DNA from: Phorcus lineatus | Taxonomy: Eukaryota > Mollusca > Gastropoda > Trochida > Trochidae | Direction of reading: 5' to 3' | DNA length: 64,000 nucleotides | NCBI GenBank assembly: GCA_921293015.1 | Contig: OV121087.1 | Location: 8,010,501-8,074,500, forward strand | Part shown: positions 11,935 through 24,200 of the stretch, piece after piece | How the letters are laid out: every line of letters begins with the position of its first letter | How positions within the stretch are numbered: the stretch's first letter is position 1 | Translations under genes and position numbers: made by a program | The notes under the pieces: generated by a model | Seen by the model: the letters and a program-made list of their open reading frames with translations, nothing else | Databases searched by the model: none | What the model was told of the DNA's origin: nothing

Positions 11935-14090
11935 ATGAACCAATCGTTGAAAAAAAATTTGCCACAACAAAAGATAACAAATTCACATCATTGTAATTGT
12001 TTTAATATGCCATTGACGGCTTTTGAAAAAAAGCAAACAATAAACTAAAATGTTCATAAGGGATGAGTGATAAAGTTGTGATTGTTTTTTTTAAACCCGT
12101 GGAGTTGAAAACTAACACAATGAAATTGGGAATGAATATGCTGACTTCATTCAAATTTAGACACTCTGTAGTTTGCTTTTAACAATGATTATATTGATAA
12201 TACTCAAACATCTATGAAACATGTTTATAGGATTAACATAGTTCAGCTTACTTAGATAAAAAAAAAACATGGTTAAACAGAATAAATATCTTATAGATTT
12301 GATTATTTATCCTCGTGGAAAATATGATACATAATAGTCAACTTATCCCACTTACCAAATAACAGATTCTACTTTTGATTAAGAGTTTGGTCAACTTAAT
12401 CTTAAATCATAAATGTCCAATCCAAAATGAGCCTGGATGATCAACCGTTACGTCGCTAGAGAACATAGAAGTAAAATCAAAACATGCTTCGAAACTTTAA
12501 ATATTGTAATGAATCCATTGTACCATATTCGTAGCAATATGACTTGGAATCCAGTATAAACATTAACTTGGAGGAAATTCAACCTTGAAATACGATTCAA
12601 ATGAGGGCAACCACAATTCTCTTCAGTTAAAAGTAATTAAGTTCTTGGATGTCTGAAAGATTGACAATCTGTTCAGAAATGAAAATCTTTGACATGTAGA
12701 TGATTTGGCACAGTGATTTCGAAACCAGTTTCTAAAGAAGACATGAATGATGTTGATGTCAAATATGGTAAATGCGACTTACAGGTGAAGCACATCTAGG
12801 TGAAATCACTCAATCCAGGTATGGCTAATATGTACAGGTGAAATCTAACCAGAGGTAGACAGGTGGTGTGGAAACAATGAGTTCATCAATACACTAATAC
12901 TGCTGGCTAAGAGAAATATCATCAAAATATGTGAAAATAAATAATCGATTCAAGCCTTGCATATAGCAAGTCAGTTCTGGAGGGAGTTGTTTATGAAAAT
13001 CAACCTTTGACCTCAGCCCTGCTAACGCCTTATTAAAAAAACATTGATTTAGAAGATTGGTCAAGATATTATTTGAAAAAGTTAGCTTTTTGACTCCTCA
13101 AACAGATTTAACTTGTCAAAGGAGTAAACAGATAGTATAAACACTTTGAGGTGTCCAGTCAAGACATTCTTGCCTTTTGTTTTCAGTAACATTCACCAAT
13201 TCCAAAATCCTTAACTTATAAAATTTTACTGACTGATTTCAATTGAGCCATACAATATAATCAAATTCAATTTCAAGACTGTTTCCTTAACGTGGCTTAG
13301 TTGACTATCCCTGCATCATAGAAACTGACAGCAAGATTCTGTCTGGTTACTTTACCCTTGCTGCAGCTAGCAAATGTTGCTTAACAGTACAACTTCAGAT
13401 ATATACATCAGACAAGACTTAATTGCAGCTGCTACTGGTCACAGGAATCTTGTTCAACTTTGTGAGTAAACCTAACATAAGTGCTATTGTAATTCTTTCA
13501 AGGGATCACACTGTATACAAACAGCACAAATGCGTTGGAAAAAAGTTGTTTTCCCTTAAATATATCTTGATGTTGAAGTAAATGTGATGACAATATTTAA
13601 GTGGTTATATGACTTAACCCTTGTGGGAACACACTCCCCTGACCAATGGGAGTTATTGTCCCTTTTTTGCTGAACAAGTCTGTGGTAAGGTACTGCAGCA
13701 TACAGGGGGTTAACACTAGAAGTGTGAGAATTTTATTGATGGTTGGACAGGCGAATGGACGGATGGAAAGGGGTTCGGGGAGGGGAGGAGGGCATGGAGT
13801 AAATCACTCTAGGACCTGGCAGGTTGTGATTGTCCTCCACATATTCTGTATCATTCACACATAGTCAACCAGTTTCTCACAGGACTCCAAATATTTCTTA
13901 AAACTATAACATATATCGTCAGAATTACAATATGAATCTTCAGTTCTTAAAATATATATTGCTTATAATTACTTACAATATCATTTCTTAATGAAAACAA
14001 AACATATTCCATTCAATGGTTCGTTACTTATTATTCAACATATTTCTAATGCTTTAAAAACCTTGATTTTTATCATGCACAATTGATATG

Positions 14091-14151
14091 TATACATACA
14101 TACATACATACATCATATATATATATATATATTTATTTATTTATTTATTTA
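14091..14151. repeat. Compound microsatellite (CATA)n-(TA)n-(TTTA)n
   Basis: Direct reading shows CATA repeats, then an uninterrupted TA run, then TTTA repeats. It may lie in or beyond the CDKL5 3'UTR. Confidence 0.95.
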
Positions 14152-15008
14152 CAGGCGTACATCAGGAAATATTGTTTTAATTTTGTCAATATTATGGTGG
14201 GAACCAACACTTTTGCAATTGAAACTGAAAAGATCATTATTCAAAAGTGAAAAGTGATGACACAGCAAAATCCTGATTTTGTTTGTGATTTGAACCCCAC
14301 AGTTGGCAGCAGTTCAATGAATATATCACAGTGACTATTTTGAAAGAATTGTCAATGCTACATAGAATGACCATTTGAATATTCTCTATCAACATGTAAC
14401 AATAACATACACAATAACTTACAAATCAAGAAAGTTATACATCTGTGGTTTATGAAAAATATTGAACATATGAACCATTATCCAATCTTTGGCAATATAA
14501 TCATGTTATTAACTGCAGTTGAATGTAACAATATATGTTATATTGCTTAACTACTTAATTATTGAAAAACATTTTATCTTTTTAAATATCTCTTATTTTT
14601 TAAATTAAAAATATTGTGAATCAAACGAAAAAACCAAGTTTTCAAATTAATACAATTGTAAATAGAATGGTATCAATGTTAAGAGGTTATCATACTCATA
14701 TTCAAAAGGATTCAATTATATTTCTTAATCATCATTTATATGACCATGTTTTTATTCAAAATACTCATTCCATTCTTTTATTTAACAAAAATCCTTTAGG
14801 AAACATGTTCAAAATTACTTTCACAATCACAATTGATAGTTTGCCTACCATCCAACTGAGTATTAAGTTTACACATAAACATATAAATTCAAGTGAATAT
14901 CAACAATAATTTTAAGATAATTGATTGGTTACATTTATAATATTTAAACCTCTTAAATGTCACTTTCTTTCATTTCCTTTACAATTCAACGAACACAGCA
15001 AAACGGTT

Positions 15009-15290
15009 TCACATGTAAGAATCTTGATAGGTGCGGTACTCCATTTTGATTTGCTTGTTTCCTTTGACTGGACGAAGTTCAGAGTTCCTCGGTGAGATCA
15101 CCCCGCCCTCTGGTGGCTCGTCGGCCATAACAGAGGAGGGACGGGATCGGGCTCCAGTACGTAACTCTGTCCCCGACATGGACGAGAGAATCTTACTCTC
15201 CTGATCTGTCCGTGAATATGTTTTACTTGGTGCAGAGTTCTCTGGTGAATTCTGATGATATGATTTTTGTATTGGCTGCAACCTAACTCC
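15009..15290 (-). CDS. CDKL5: CDKL5 terminal exon
   Basis: Acceptor ctttttcag precedes GGA at 15290; TGA is at 15009-15011. It encodes a polar tail ending [15 protein letters not shown]. Confidence 0.88.
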   Translation of the reverse strand, partial: GVRLQPIQKSYHQNSPENSAPSKTYSRTDQESKILSSMSGTELRTGARSRPSSVMADEPPEGGVISPRNSELRPVKGNKQIKMEYRTYQDSYM

Positions 15291-18200
15291 CTGAAAAAGA
15301 AAGCAAAAATGGTTTCTTGGTCTGATAAAAAATACCTCTTTCTAATCACGTCTAGATTTGGGATGAACAATAAGAAATTTCACTCTCCCTTCTGAAGCTG
15401 CTTTGTTATATTTTATAAAATAATTGTGATGTTAGGATTTCTCTTTTCAGAGACTATTTAAGGGTTACACACGCTCAACACTGAGCATCCAGTTTGATAC
15501 AAATGATATTCTGGCTAAAATTAGACGTGTAAACAACAAAGGTTATTCCCTGTGTAAATACTCCTGAGAGTCAACTAAGCATTTGTCGGGTCATATCAAA
15601 GAAAACAGTTAGATAACTTGATTTTTAATTTACAGAACTGTGTTATTTGACTACACTAACATTAAATATTTTTTTTATTGATAGAGTGAGTGACAACAAC
15701 TGTAAAGTACAATCAAGAAGTGTTCAATTGATGTTGACCAGTTTTTGACCACTCAGAACACTTGCTAGAGAAAGGTTATATTTTACCATAACTTGAACAT
15801 CAGCTACTCAATATTAAATTCATCATGAATCAGCATTCTGCTGAAGGTGTTATTAGCTCATTTACATCTATTTAAACACAAACATTCGGTCATTCCCCAC
15901 TAACCCTTGCGTCAGAAGTTGCATCCATAAGAAAAACAAAGTTTCCAGAGAGCAACTTCTTAATTGTGAAAATACATAATGTTTTGAAGTATATACTTCT
16001 TCATAAGGTAAAATTTAGGGAATAGAAAATGGGATATAATTCTGATCAACCTGTCCTTATAAGGTGATCTTATTACTATATATATTTCTTGTGACAATAC
16101 ATGATGTTTCAGAGTATATGCTTATTCCTTCATCAAGTGAAATGCAGGAGAGAACAAAATTGAATTTATACTGATAAAGCTGTCCTTATATGGTAATTTT
16201 ATTACTGTCTATCTTAATCGTGAAAATACAAGATTTTCAGAGCACTTTTACTACTTCATCAGATTGTTCAGAGCACTTTTACTACTTCATCAGATTGTTC
16301 AGAGCACTTTTACTACTTCATCAGATTGTTCAGAGCACTTTTACTACTTCATCAGGTAAAGTATAGGGAGTAACAAAATGGGAAATTCACTTATCAAGCT
16401 GCCGATATAATTTGATATTTTCCCCTCCTTACCCTATCTACAGGTGTCTGTGTGAGTTTGCGGAGCTGCACTGCCTGCTTGTACTGCTTGCGGTCTCTAC
16501 TCGTAACGTCCCGGTATCCACTATCCTTCTGAGAAGGTTCTCGTGGCGTGTAGGGATCTGCAGTTACCTCCCCTTCTTCCTTCCACTCGTACTCATGCCG
16601 TGACATGCGAGATGGATTTCGTGTGGGGACGGATGGGGAGAGTCGGCCATCATCAAGGTCAGGTGGACTTATCTGCTGAAAGGAGGATTGGTTTCAACAG
16701 TTAACACTATAATCTCTGATCACTAATACAAATGGTAGGGGTGTAAATTAGAGAAAAAGGAAAACTAGGGAAACATTACTGAAACTGGTTTTTATCAAGC
16801 CTGTCTCAACTAGGGTTAAAAAATTGATAATGTACACGGTAAAGGGTTAATTTCATCACCTTTGTTAGTACTTGTGTGACTTTTAACTTTCAACATTACA
16901 TATAAAGCAAAATTATGACTTGTATGGTTTGTTGCATTTTCAAATGGATCTTTGAACTAACTTGAAGCTGAGACTGGACAACTGAAAGTATTCTGACAAA
17001 TGATTTTGATGGATTAAAAAAGAGAGAGGCCGATTACTGCTTTCTTAATTGCGTCTAGATATTTACCTGAAGAAACTTTTGTTTCTTCTTCTTTTTAGCA
17101 AGACCGTACATGGATGTACCATTGTATCTTTCTGTAGCACCTGGAGTTTCCATGTTGCCTCGCCTGTAACACAACACAACACGATATGGGACTCTGAGCA
17201 AGACAGAAGACTATTCCAGTTGTTGACCCACAAGATCTCTCTGGCAGGCTTTAGAATAACAATATTTCATCAAATCAAATCAAGGTTAACACAACCCAGG
17301 CCTGAAAAGGAGGGTACTTAGAGAATTGTAACACAAACCTGAACCTGAAACCTGAACCAGTATCAATTTGAACCTAGTTGGAAAGAGGGTGCCAAAGCAA
17401 ATGAAACCCAAAGAGAAATATTGCAATTCAAGTCAGACTTGCAGTTATAAAATTCTCCTGCTGAGTTAAGAAGTAGCAATGCAAATATGTTTTTATTTAG
17501 TGACTTGTTTCAGCTACATAAATAACACCATGGTGTATTACTGTTATTTTCTACTGCTCTGGGATGTTTATTCTGAAGACCAGTTCTGATACTAATAATT
17601 GGGGACGTAACTACTGACTATACGGTGGTTAATTGTGACTCACCATGGAGTATACTGATTGTGAGCGGGTGACTCTGACCTCAAGTGGTAGGGTTGGTGA
17701 CCTGCATACTTTGCATATGACCTTGACTGTAGGCTCACATGCCGATTGTCCCGGTTGAGGTCACGTGAATACATGAAATCTGGAGGAAGAAATGCCAGAG
17801 TGAAGAAAAGAATGAGTGAAAAATACGGTCCTAGGCTAGAGGAATGTGAGGTACTGACAATTAAAATTAAAACTAATTTACGGCATGGAAATATTATTCA
17901 GTTTTTTATGATATATCTATTTGACTCAAACCAATTTAATAATTCTTATTCTTTATGTTGAACAAACCAATTCTGATTTTTCTAGTGTAATAAAATGGCT
18001 AACTGAATGTACCATGAATCCATCCCTTACTTTAGACATCAACTATCAAAGAACATTTACCTAAAAGCAAGTCTGTATAAGTAACAAAAAAACTAAAATA
18101 AAGTTTGGAACACAAAACTTGTCAATTTTAAAACACAAGCATCAACTCAAATCAATATAAGTTTGATTAATGTTTAAAAATGAAATTTAAATGCTAGAAG

Positions 18201-21200
18201 CATCTTTGTAGGTCAGTTACTTTTTCCAAATACTATTTTTGCTTCAACTATTTCAAATCAGCTAAAGCTAAAAGCTATAAAAATGTAATAAAGAACAATA
18301 AAATAGCAATTATCAAATACATTAAAAAGGAAATTTAAATCTTAAGATAATAAATAACAATAATTAAAACATCAAAACAACTGAACTCAAAAAACATCTT
18401 GTGAAAAATCCTGTAAAATATCAACATGACAATTTTGTGAACATGTTAGTAGGTTCATTCATTTGCACATATTAGCAACTAACAAATCTGACTCACTAAC
18501 AGTGCAATGTGTAAAGTAAACAAGAAACAAGTGAATAAACAAACAGTTCAACTTGGTTCAACACTGTGCAGGGCAGCTGCAACTGAATACATCTCCATAC
18601 AGGGTTGTATCGGCTACTCACAATTGTATCACATCTATATGGTTCTCAGCTAGAATTTTACTTTACTAAGTTTGACTTTGACTCAATATCTCTTTTGATT
18701 AGAACTATAATTCAAATTGTTATCAATTAAGGCTTTACATTTTTCAAACATTTGTATTGATGTATCTTCATCTAAATAATGCAGTGTTAAAATAGCTCTC
18801 ATATTGTTATCTGATACCATAATCTTTTAATTTTGATACAGAGTAGCCCTGCTTGAGCAATATTTCCGCAAATAGCAGCACAAGTCAATACATAGCACTT
18901 ACATATTTGGGAAACACTGTGTACAATACGATTGAGAAGGCCATTTGAGTTTAGTTTCTTAAGGCTCTAATTCAATACACATTCCAGTATATTTTTCCTA
19001 AAGCCAATCAGTCTTAATACAGACCCCTTAATTGTTTAGGAAACTCTTAACCAGAACTTTCCAGGACCTATGTATTATGTACACCGTGGTGTACAGAAAA
19101 GAAGTTAAGACTCGGAGAGAGCACCTGTATGGAGATGTATGAACTATGGGAGCAGGTGAGTGAAGCAGCTGCTCTCTCTACCTAGTGTTTACACCTGTCA
19201 GTCTACTGTACCTGGGGAGGCGCTCTGCTCGTACATCTCCAGGCCTGGATCTGATACACACATACATACTTACATACATACTTACTCTTACTTACTTACT
19301 TACATAGAGCTATCTTTATAGTAATCATGTGACTGTAAAATACAGGTGAGAATGTTCACCTAAAGCGAGACTACATCCACAATAGAGATGAAACTCATCG
19401 TTATGGATCCGGGCTACATCACCTTCCTGCTAACGAGACATGCTACTGTAACTAATTAGCCCGGGTCAATAACAATGAGCCTCATTTCTATTATGGACAG
19501 AGTCTCGCTTTAAGCTTTGTGTGGTTGGTTTGGAGTTGGACCTGCTGTTTTCTACAGCTACTTTGTCGGTTAGTTATGGAACCAAGAATTTGAATTGATA
19601 TCACGACAGACCTCAATTAACTCAAAAATAGTAGATATAAATATTCACTTTGGCGACGCTTTGCAAGATTTTGAATTTCAGTGGTTGTTACTCATTAAGT
19701 TGTGAACCATTTCACCCTGACTGTACAATATTATCAGAAACCAACCAAACTTTTGAATGCAATATTGATTAGATTTGTTCTCAGTCTTCTATCAATCATT
19801 ATAAATATAGCCATTGGTTTGCAACTCCACTTGGCTCCATGGTGTGAAACCTGTCTATTGCAGAAGGTAGAGGGCATATCAAAGAATATGGTAATACAAG
19901 AAAAATGTTTCTATGACATAATATAGATATTGAAATTTTGATTCATTCTAAGAAAATGGAATATTCACTGGCAGCAGTTCTGAGCTTTTAGAAAATTTGT
20001 ATTTGTGTTAAAAGTTTGCAAGGATAACATAGCAGATCCCTTATCAAAGTGGCAAGTGTTTTCCACAATCCAATGCAAAATTCATCTTGAATTAGTATAC
20101 CTCAGCTTAAACTTCTAATGTCAATGACCCATGACATGTATTTTTACACAAATTAAAGGATATAATATGAATGATATGTAGGTATGATATATTCTATCTC
20201 TGAGACACAGAGAAATGAATCTTGCTTCATAGAATGAATCCAGTATTGTAGTGAGAAAAGGAAACGTTAAACAACGTCCTACAGATGAGCTACTGTGATC
20301 TAGAGCATGCATATAAAGGGAGAGTATGATATAAGATGAAGGAATAGACTGAAAAGGTGAGAAACACTTACCATAGTACTGGTTACGAGAGCGGCGAGAA
20401 GCTCCGTAGCCATGGCTGTCCTTGAACTTGGTGTTGGAAGTGGTGGACAGGTCCATACCCTGTTGCAGCTGAAAGAGTAGATGTTAAATTGAATAGAGTA
20501 TTATGACACCAAAAATCATTATTAAAGAATTTTTTTTGCACTTGTTTTTTATTGGCACATGCTACCTTAAAGGTTTCTAACAAATTGTTTTGGGTAAATA
20601 AGGTGTTCTTACAAAAATGAAAATAAACTTTACTATTTGCAAGAAAAGGGAAATTAATCAAAAGTAGCAGTTCTAAAATGAAAGTATCATGTCCAGTTAA
20701 GATATGCGAATCCATTTCTCTACCATAAACAATAAAAAATGTGATCACACTGAAATGGCCATCAGTGGTTTTTGCTTGATTTTTGATAATTTCTGAGTAT
20801 TAAGATGTTTTACCCTCTGAAGATCATACATTTAGTATGAAATAATGTTTATTAGGGGAAAATGTGCTACTTCCCCTTTAATCTAATGAACTTTCCATAA
20901 AATCCTCTTAAAGATTCCTTCTTTAGTATCAGAGTTGTCAAGGCATATTTCAATGAAATGGAGACAAATCTATGCATATAACTTGATCATAAAGTAAAGC
21001 CTCGTTACGAGGCTGATTCTCATAAGCCCCTTAATTCTACGATGCCATATCTCTCATATGTACTTAACAAGAGTTGAGAGCAGAATTAGAATTAATTTGG
21101 CTTGGAGGTGATGTGAGATGAGTTGGAATATAATGCCGCTTTCAAGAGTATTTCACTTATATCACGGCTGCTAGTATTATTGCAGGGGGAAAGCCAATAA

Positions 21201-24200
21201 CATCATTATGGTAATGCATTGCGGTGAAACCTTCAAGCAGGAACTAGCAAACCATGGGAGGTTGAGCACTGAAATTCAGTGTAGCATTGTACCCAACTCT
21301 CTACTGCAGACAAAGTTGCAGAGCCTCTGGCAGGATTCAAATCCTGATGCTTGATCTTAAACAAAACGCTCCAACTACTTCGCTACCCTGCCACTACTTG
21401 GTTTGAATAAATAAACAAAATATGTACAAATTCTTGCCATACAAAAAAGTTTTTAGTCAGAAGTGATAAAAGAAATGGGACCTTTCAGGCACCATGAACA
21501 TTAACAAGCTAAACTAAGCATATTTCTTTGAAGAAAAGCATTTGGCTAATTAAGCATTTGAAATAACAAAATAAAATGTGAACCATCTCATATTCTTTAA
21601 CTGATTATTTGGGTGAATTTGAGTTCAAAGAAAAATGCCATACACTTGGTAAAATTTGCTCTTGGATGATTCGTGTGAGCCTGGAATTAGGTGTTCCACT
21701 GATCAGTACTTCAACTCAAGCAATACCTTAGCATCAGAGAGCTTCTCGGTGAGTGTGTGTATGGGCGGGCCTCCGTCCCGGACCTTCTTCTTGCCGAGGG
21801 TACTGTTCTTGATTCGCTGTAGCTCCTCTTGGGTTGCCTGGTCCAAGAACTGTACACACAAACACAGTAAAGAACTGTATGAACATGAATGGGGTGGGGT
21901 CAACCAATAACATATTGTGATTTCATTTATACAGGTAAGACTGACTGATTTAAACAAACTTTACAGTTGGAACATTGGTATAACTCAGTAATATATTCAC
22001 AACTTTATACACTATATGGTGTATAATTATCAATAGCAATTTATGGAAGAATCTATCAACACTTTAATATAATTCATCACATGAGGCTCCTTGTTCATGT
22101 CATTAAAAACTAAAAAGCAACTATTTCACTTATATAAAGTAATTAATCAGCACTGTAAGTTTGATAGTTACTGCCTAAGTGTAATCATTATGTTAACATC
22201 ATGCAATTATTACATACATTTAATGAAGAGTTAATGGTTTAAAGAATTTTCTTTAGGTAATGAAAGTTTTTCCAATAAGATATTTTTTGTGTGTTCCAAA
22301 ATGTTATATTATGTTTGACAATGCACATCCACAAACATCTATGAGGTTAAATTCATAATTCAGAGGAGAATAAGGTGAAAGAATATCATGCTATGGAAAA
22401 AACAGCTAGTTCTGAAGACGAATAAATGAGGGTTAGAGAAAAAGAGATAGATAATAGGTTATTGATTACCATTCCCTCCAACATTAAAAGTTTCTAAAAC
22501 TCAAAGTGATATTAGATGGCAAGGTGCTGGTATATGTCTGTACATTGTATCGACTACTTTACTATCATATGTATTTATCAATCAAAACTGTGTTGCACAG
22601 GAGATATCGCTTGGAGGAGATCAAGCAATATCTCCTGGGAGATATTGTTTTGGCAGTATATTTTAAACAATGCCCTGCCAGCATCAAGTTCATTACATCA
22701 CAATTGTTTTACATCATCAATTAATTTCATCATACTGCTATGACGCCATAGATATGACGATGTCACAATGCTATGACATCACCGCACTGGGAGTTTCAGG
22801 GTAGTGCAGTGTTCAGAAATGTACATTTATCATTGAAAAGTGATAAAAAATGGTTTTGGATGATAAATAGAATGCCACCCTCGTGTCTTCTGATATAAAA
22901 AATATCAACGCTCCTCGAAAATAGTATAAATAATTCATACAATATCTAAACTTTTATCAACTCGTGTTGATATATTTGATATGACGATAAATGTCTTTAA
23001 ACTTTTATCAGCTTGTGTTGATATATTTGATATCAGAAGACACGAGGGTGAGGTATATCACACGCAGGAAATACACAGATATAACCACTTTGTGCATAAA
23101 AATAAATCTAAGGAAATTACTACCACCTCTAAGGATGCAGTGTTTAGTTAGACTGGCTAGGGATACAGATATACACTAAATAGTGCATGTTGATACAAGG
23201 CATATACACATCTGAAGATATCGATATTACTAAAACCATAAACTGCACTGATAGAATACTTAACAAATAGCAATTTAGTTGGTAATCATCAATCTATGAC
23301 GAACAGAAACCTCATCTTTTGATGCTGGCTAAAATTAGGCATTTTTGCCTGGCAAAAATCGTCTAAGCATTTCATTGGCTGTGACATCATATAACAATTA
23401 TTCATAACAGAATGTAGCAGGGAAGCTGGCTGTTTTCAGGATTTTTTAATGAGATTCAAAAAGAAGAATATTGTTTGTCTGTCTGTCAAGCAGGTGTCGT
23501 TGATTTTGTCATGGTTCAGGACTTAACTTATTCCTAAATACCCAAACCTTTGACTGCACAGAGAAAACACTTACATGACTTATGCTTAAGATGTGTATAT
23601 AACCTGGGTAAATCATAACTAACTACAGAGATACATGAGTATATACATCTACACATCTAGACCTCCCCCACTGCTAGGAGTGCAGTAGCCGGCTGGCCGT
23701 ACCCGCTCTCTGCTTTGTAATACCTGTGAAGTGCCTCGTGCTCTGCCCCGCCTCACCTTCTTCCTGTCCATGCGAGGACTACCCCCAGTGTTGGTGCTAC
23801 GTCCTCCTGACACACCAACTCCCCCTGGTGCCTGCAGGCTGATAGTGAATGTATTGCTCTTGCCCCGCGGTGAGGAAGAGTCCAAATCCTCTTCCTCTCC
23901 CATACCGAGGTTGTGACGATTCAGTTCCACAACACTTTCCTTCTTTTTCATAAATTTGGAGTCACTGTTTGTCCATTCCATTCGGTCATCATTCGATGAC
24001 TGCTGCATAGCACTAGATTCACCCTTGTTTTTAGAGTTGAAATCTAACAAATTTCCATTACGGAAATCAGAGAATGTACTGTGATGCCTGTTATCCACAG
24101 AAGCAGACTTCCGTGCATCAGGTATCTTGTTGCCAAACTTCAAATCAACCTCCATCTGAGTATCCTCAGTCTTACTGTTGAGTTTGCTAGGTCTGTCCAC

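Larger units (their letters stand above)
10900..15008. other. Gap between convergent LARP1 and CDKL5 3' ends
   Basis: AT-rich sequence with no gene I can support, containing the foldback element at 11678-11934 and a CATA/TA/TTTA microsatellite at 14091-14151. The CDKL5 3'UTR must occupy the right-hand part. Minus-strand AATAAA hexamers occur near 14,751, 14,776 and within the TTTA repeat, but I cannot choose the cleavage site. Confidence 0.6.

Noticed and set aside
14616-14909. 97-residue plus-strand ORF
   Set aside because: AT-rich, Ile/Asn/His-biased, no family resemblance, and likely antisense to the CDKL5 3'UTR.
16236-16355. CRISPR-like regular repeats
   Set aside because: The 31-bp units are directly adjacent with no spacers, in a eukaryotic intron; this is an ordinary tandem repeat.
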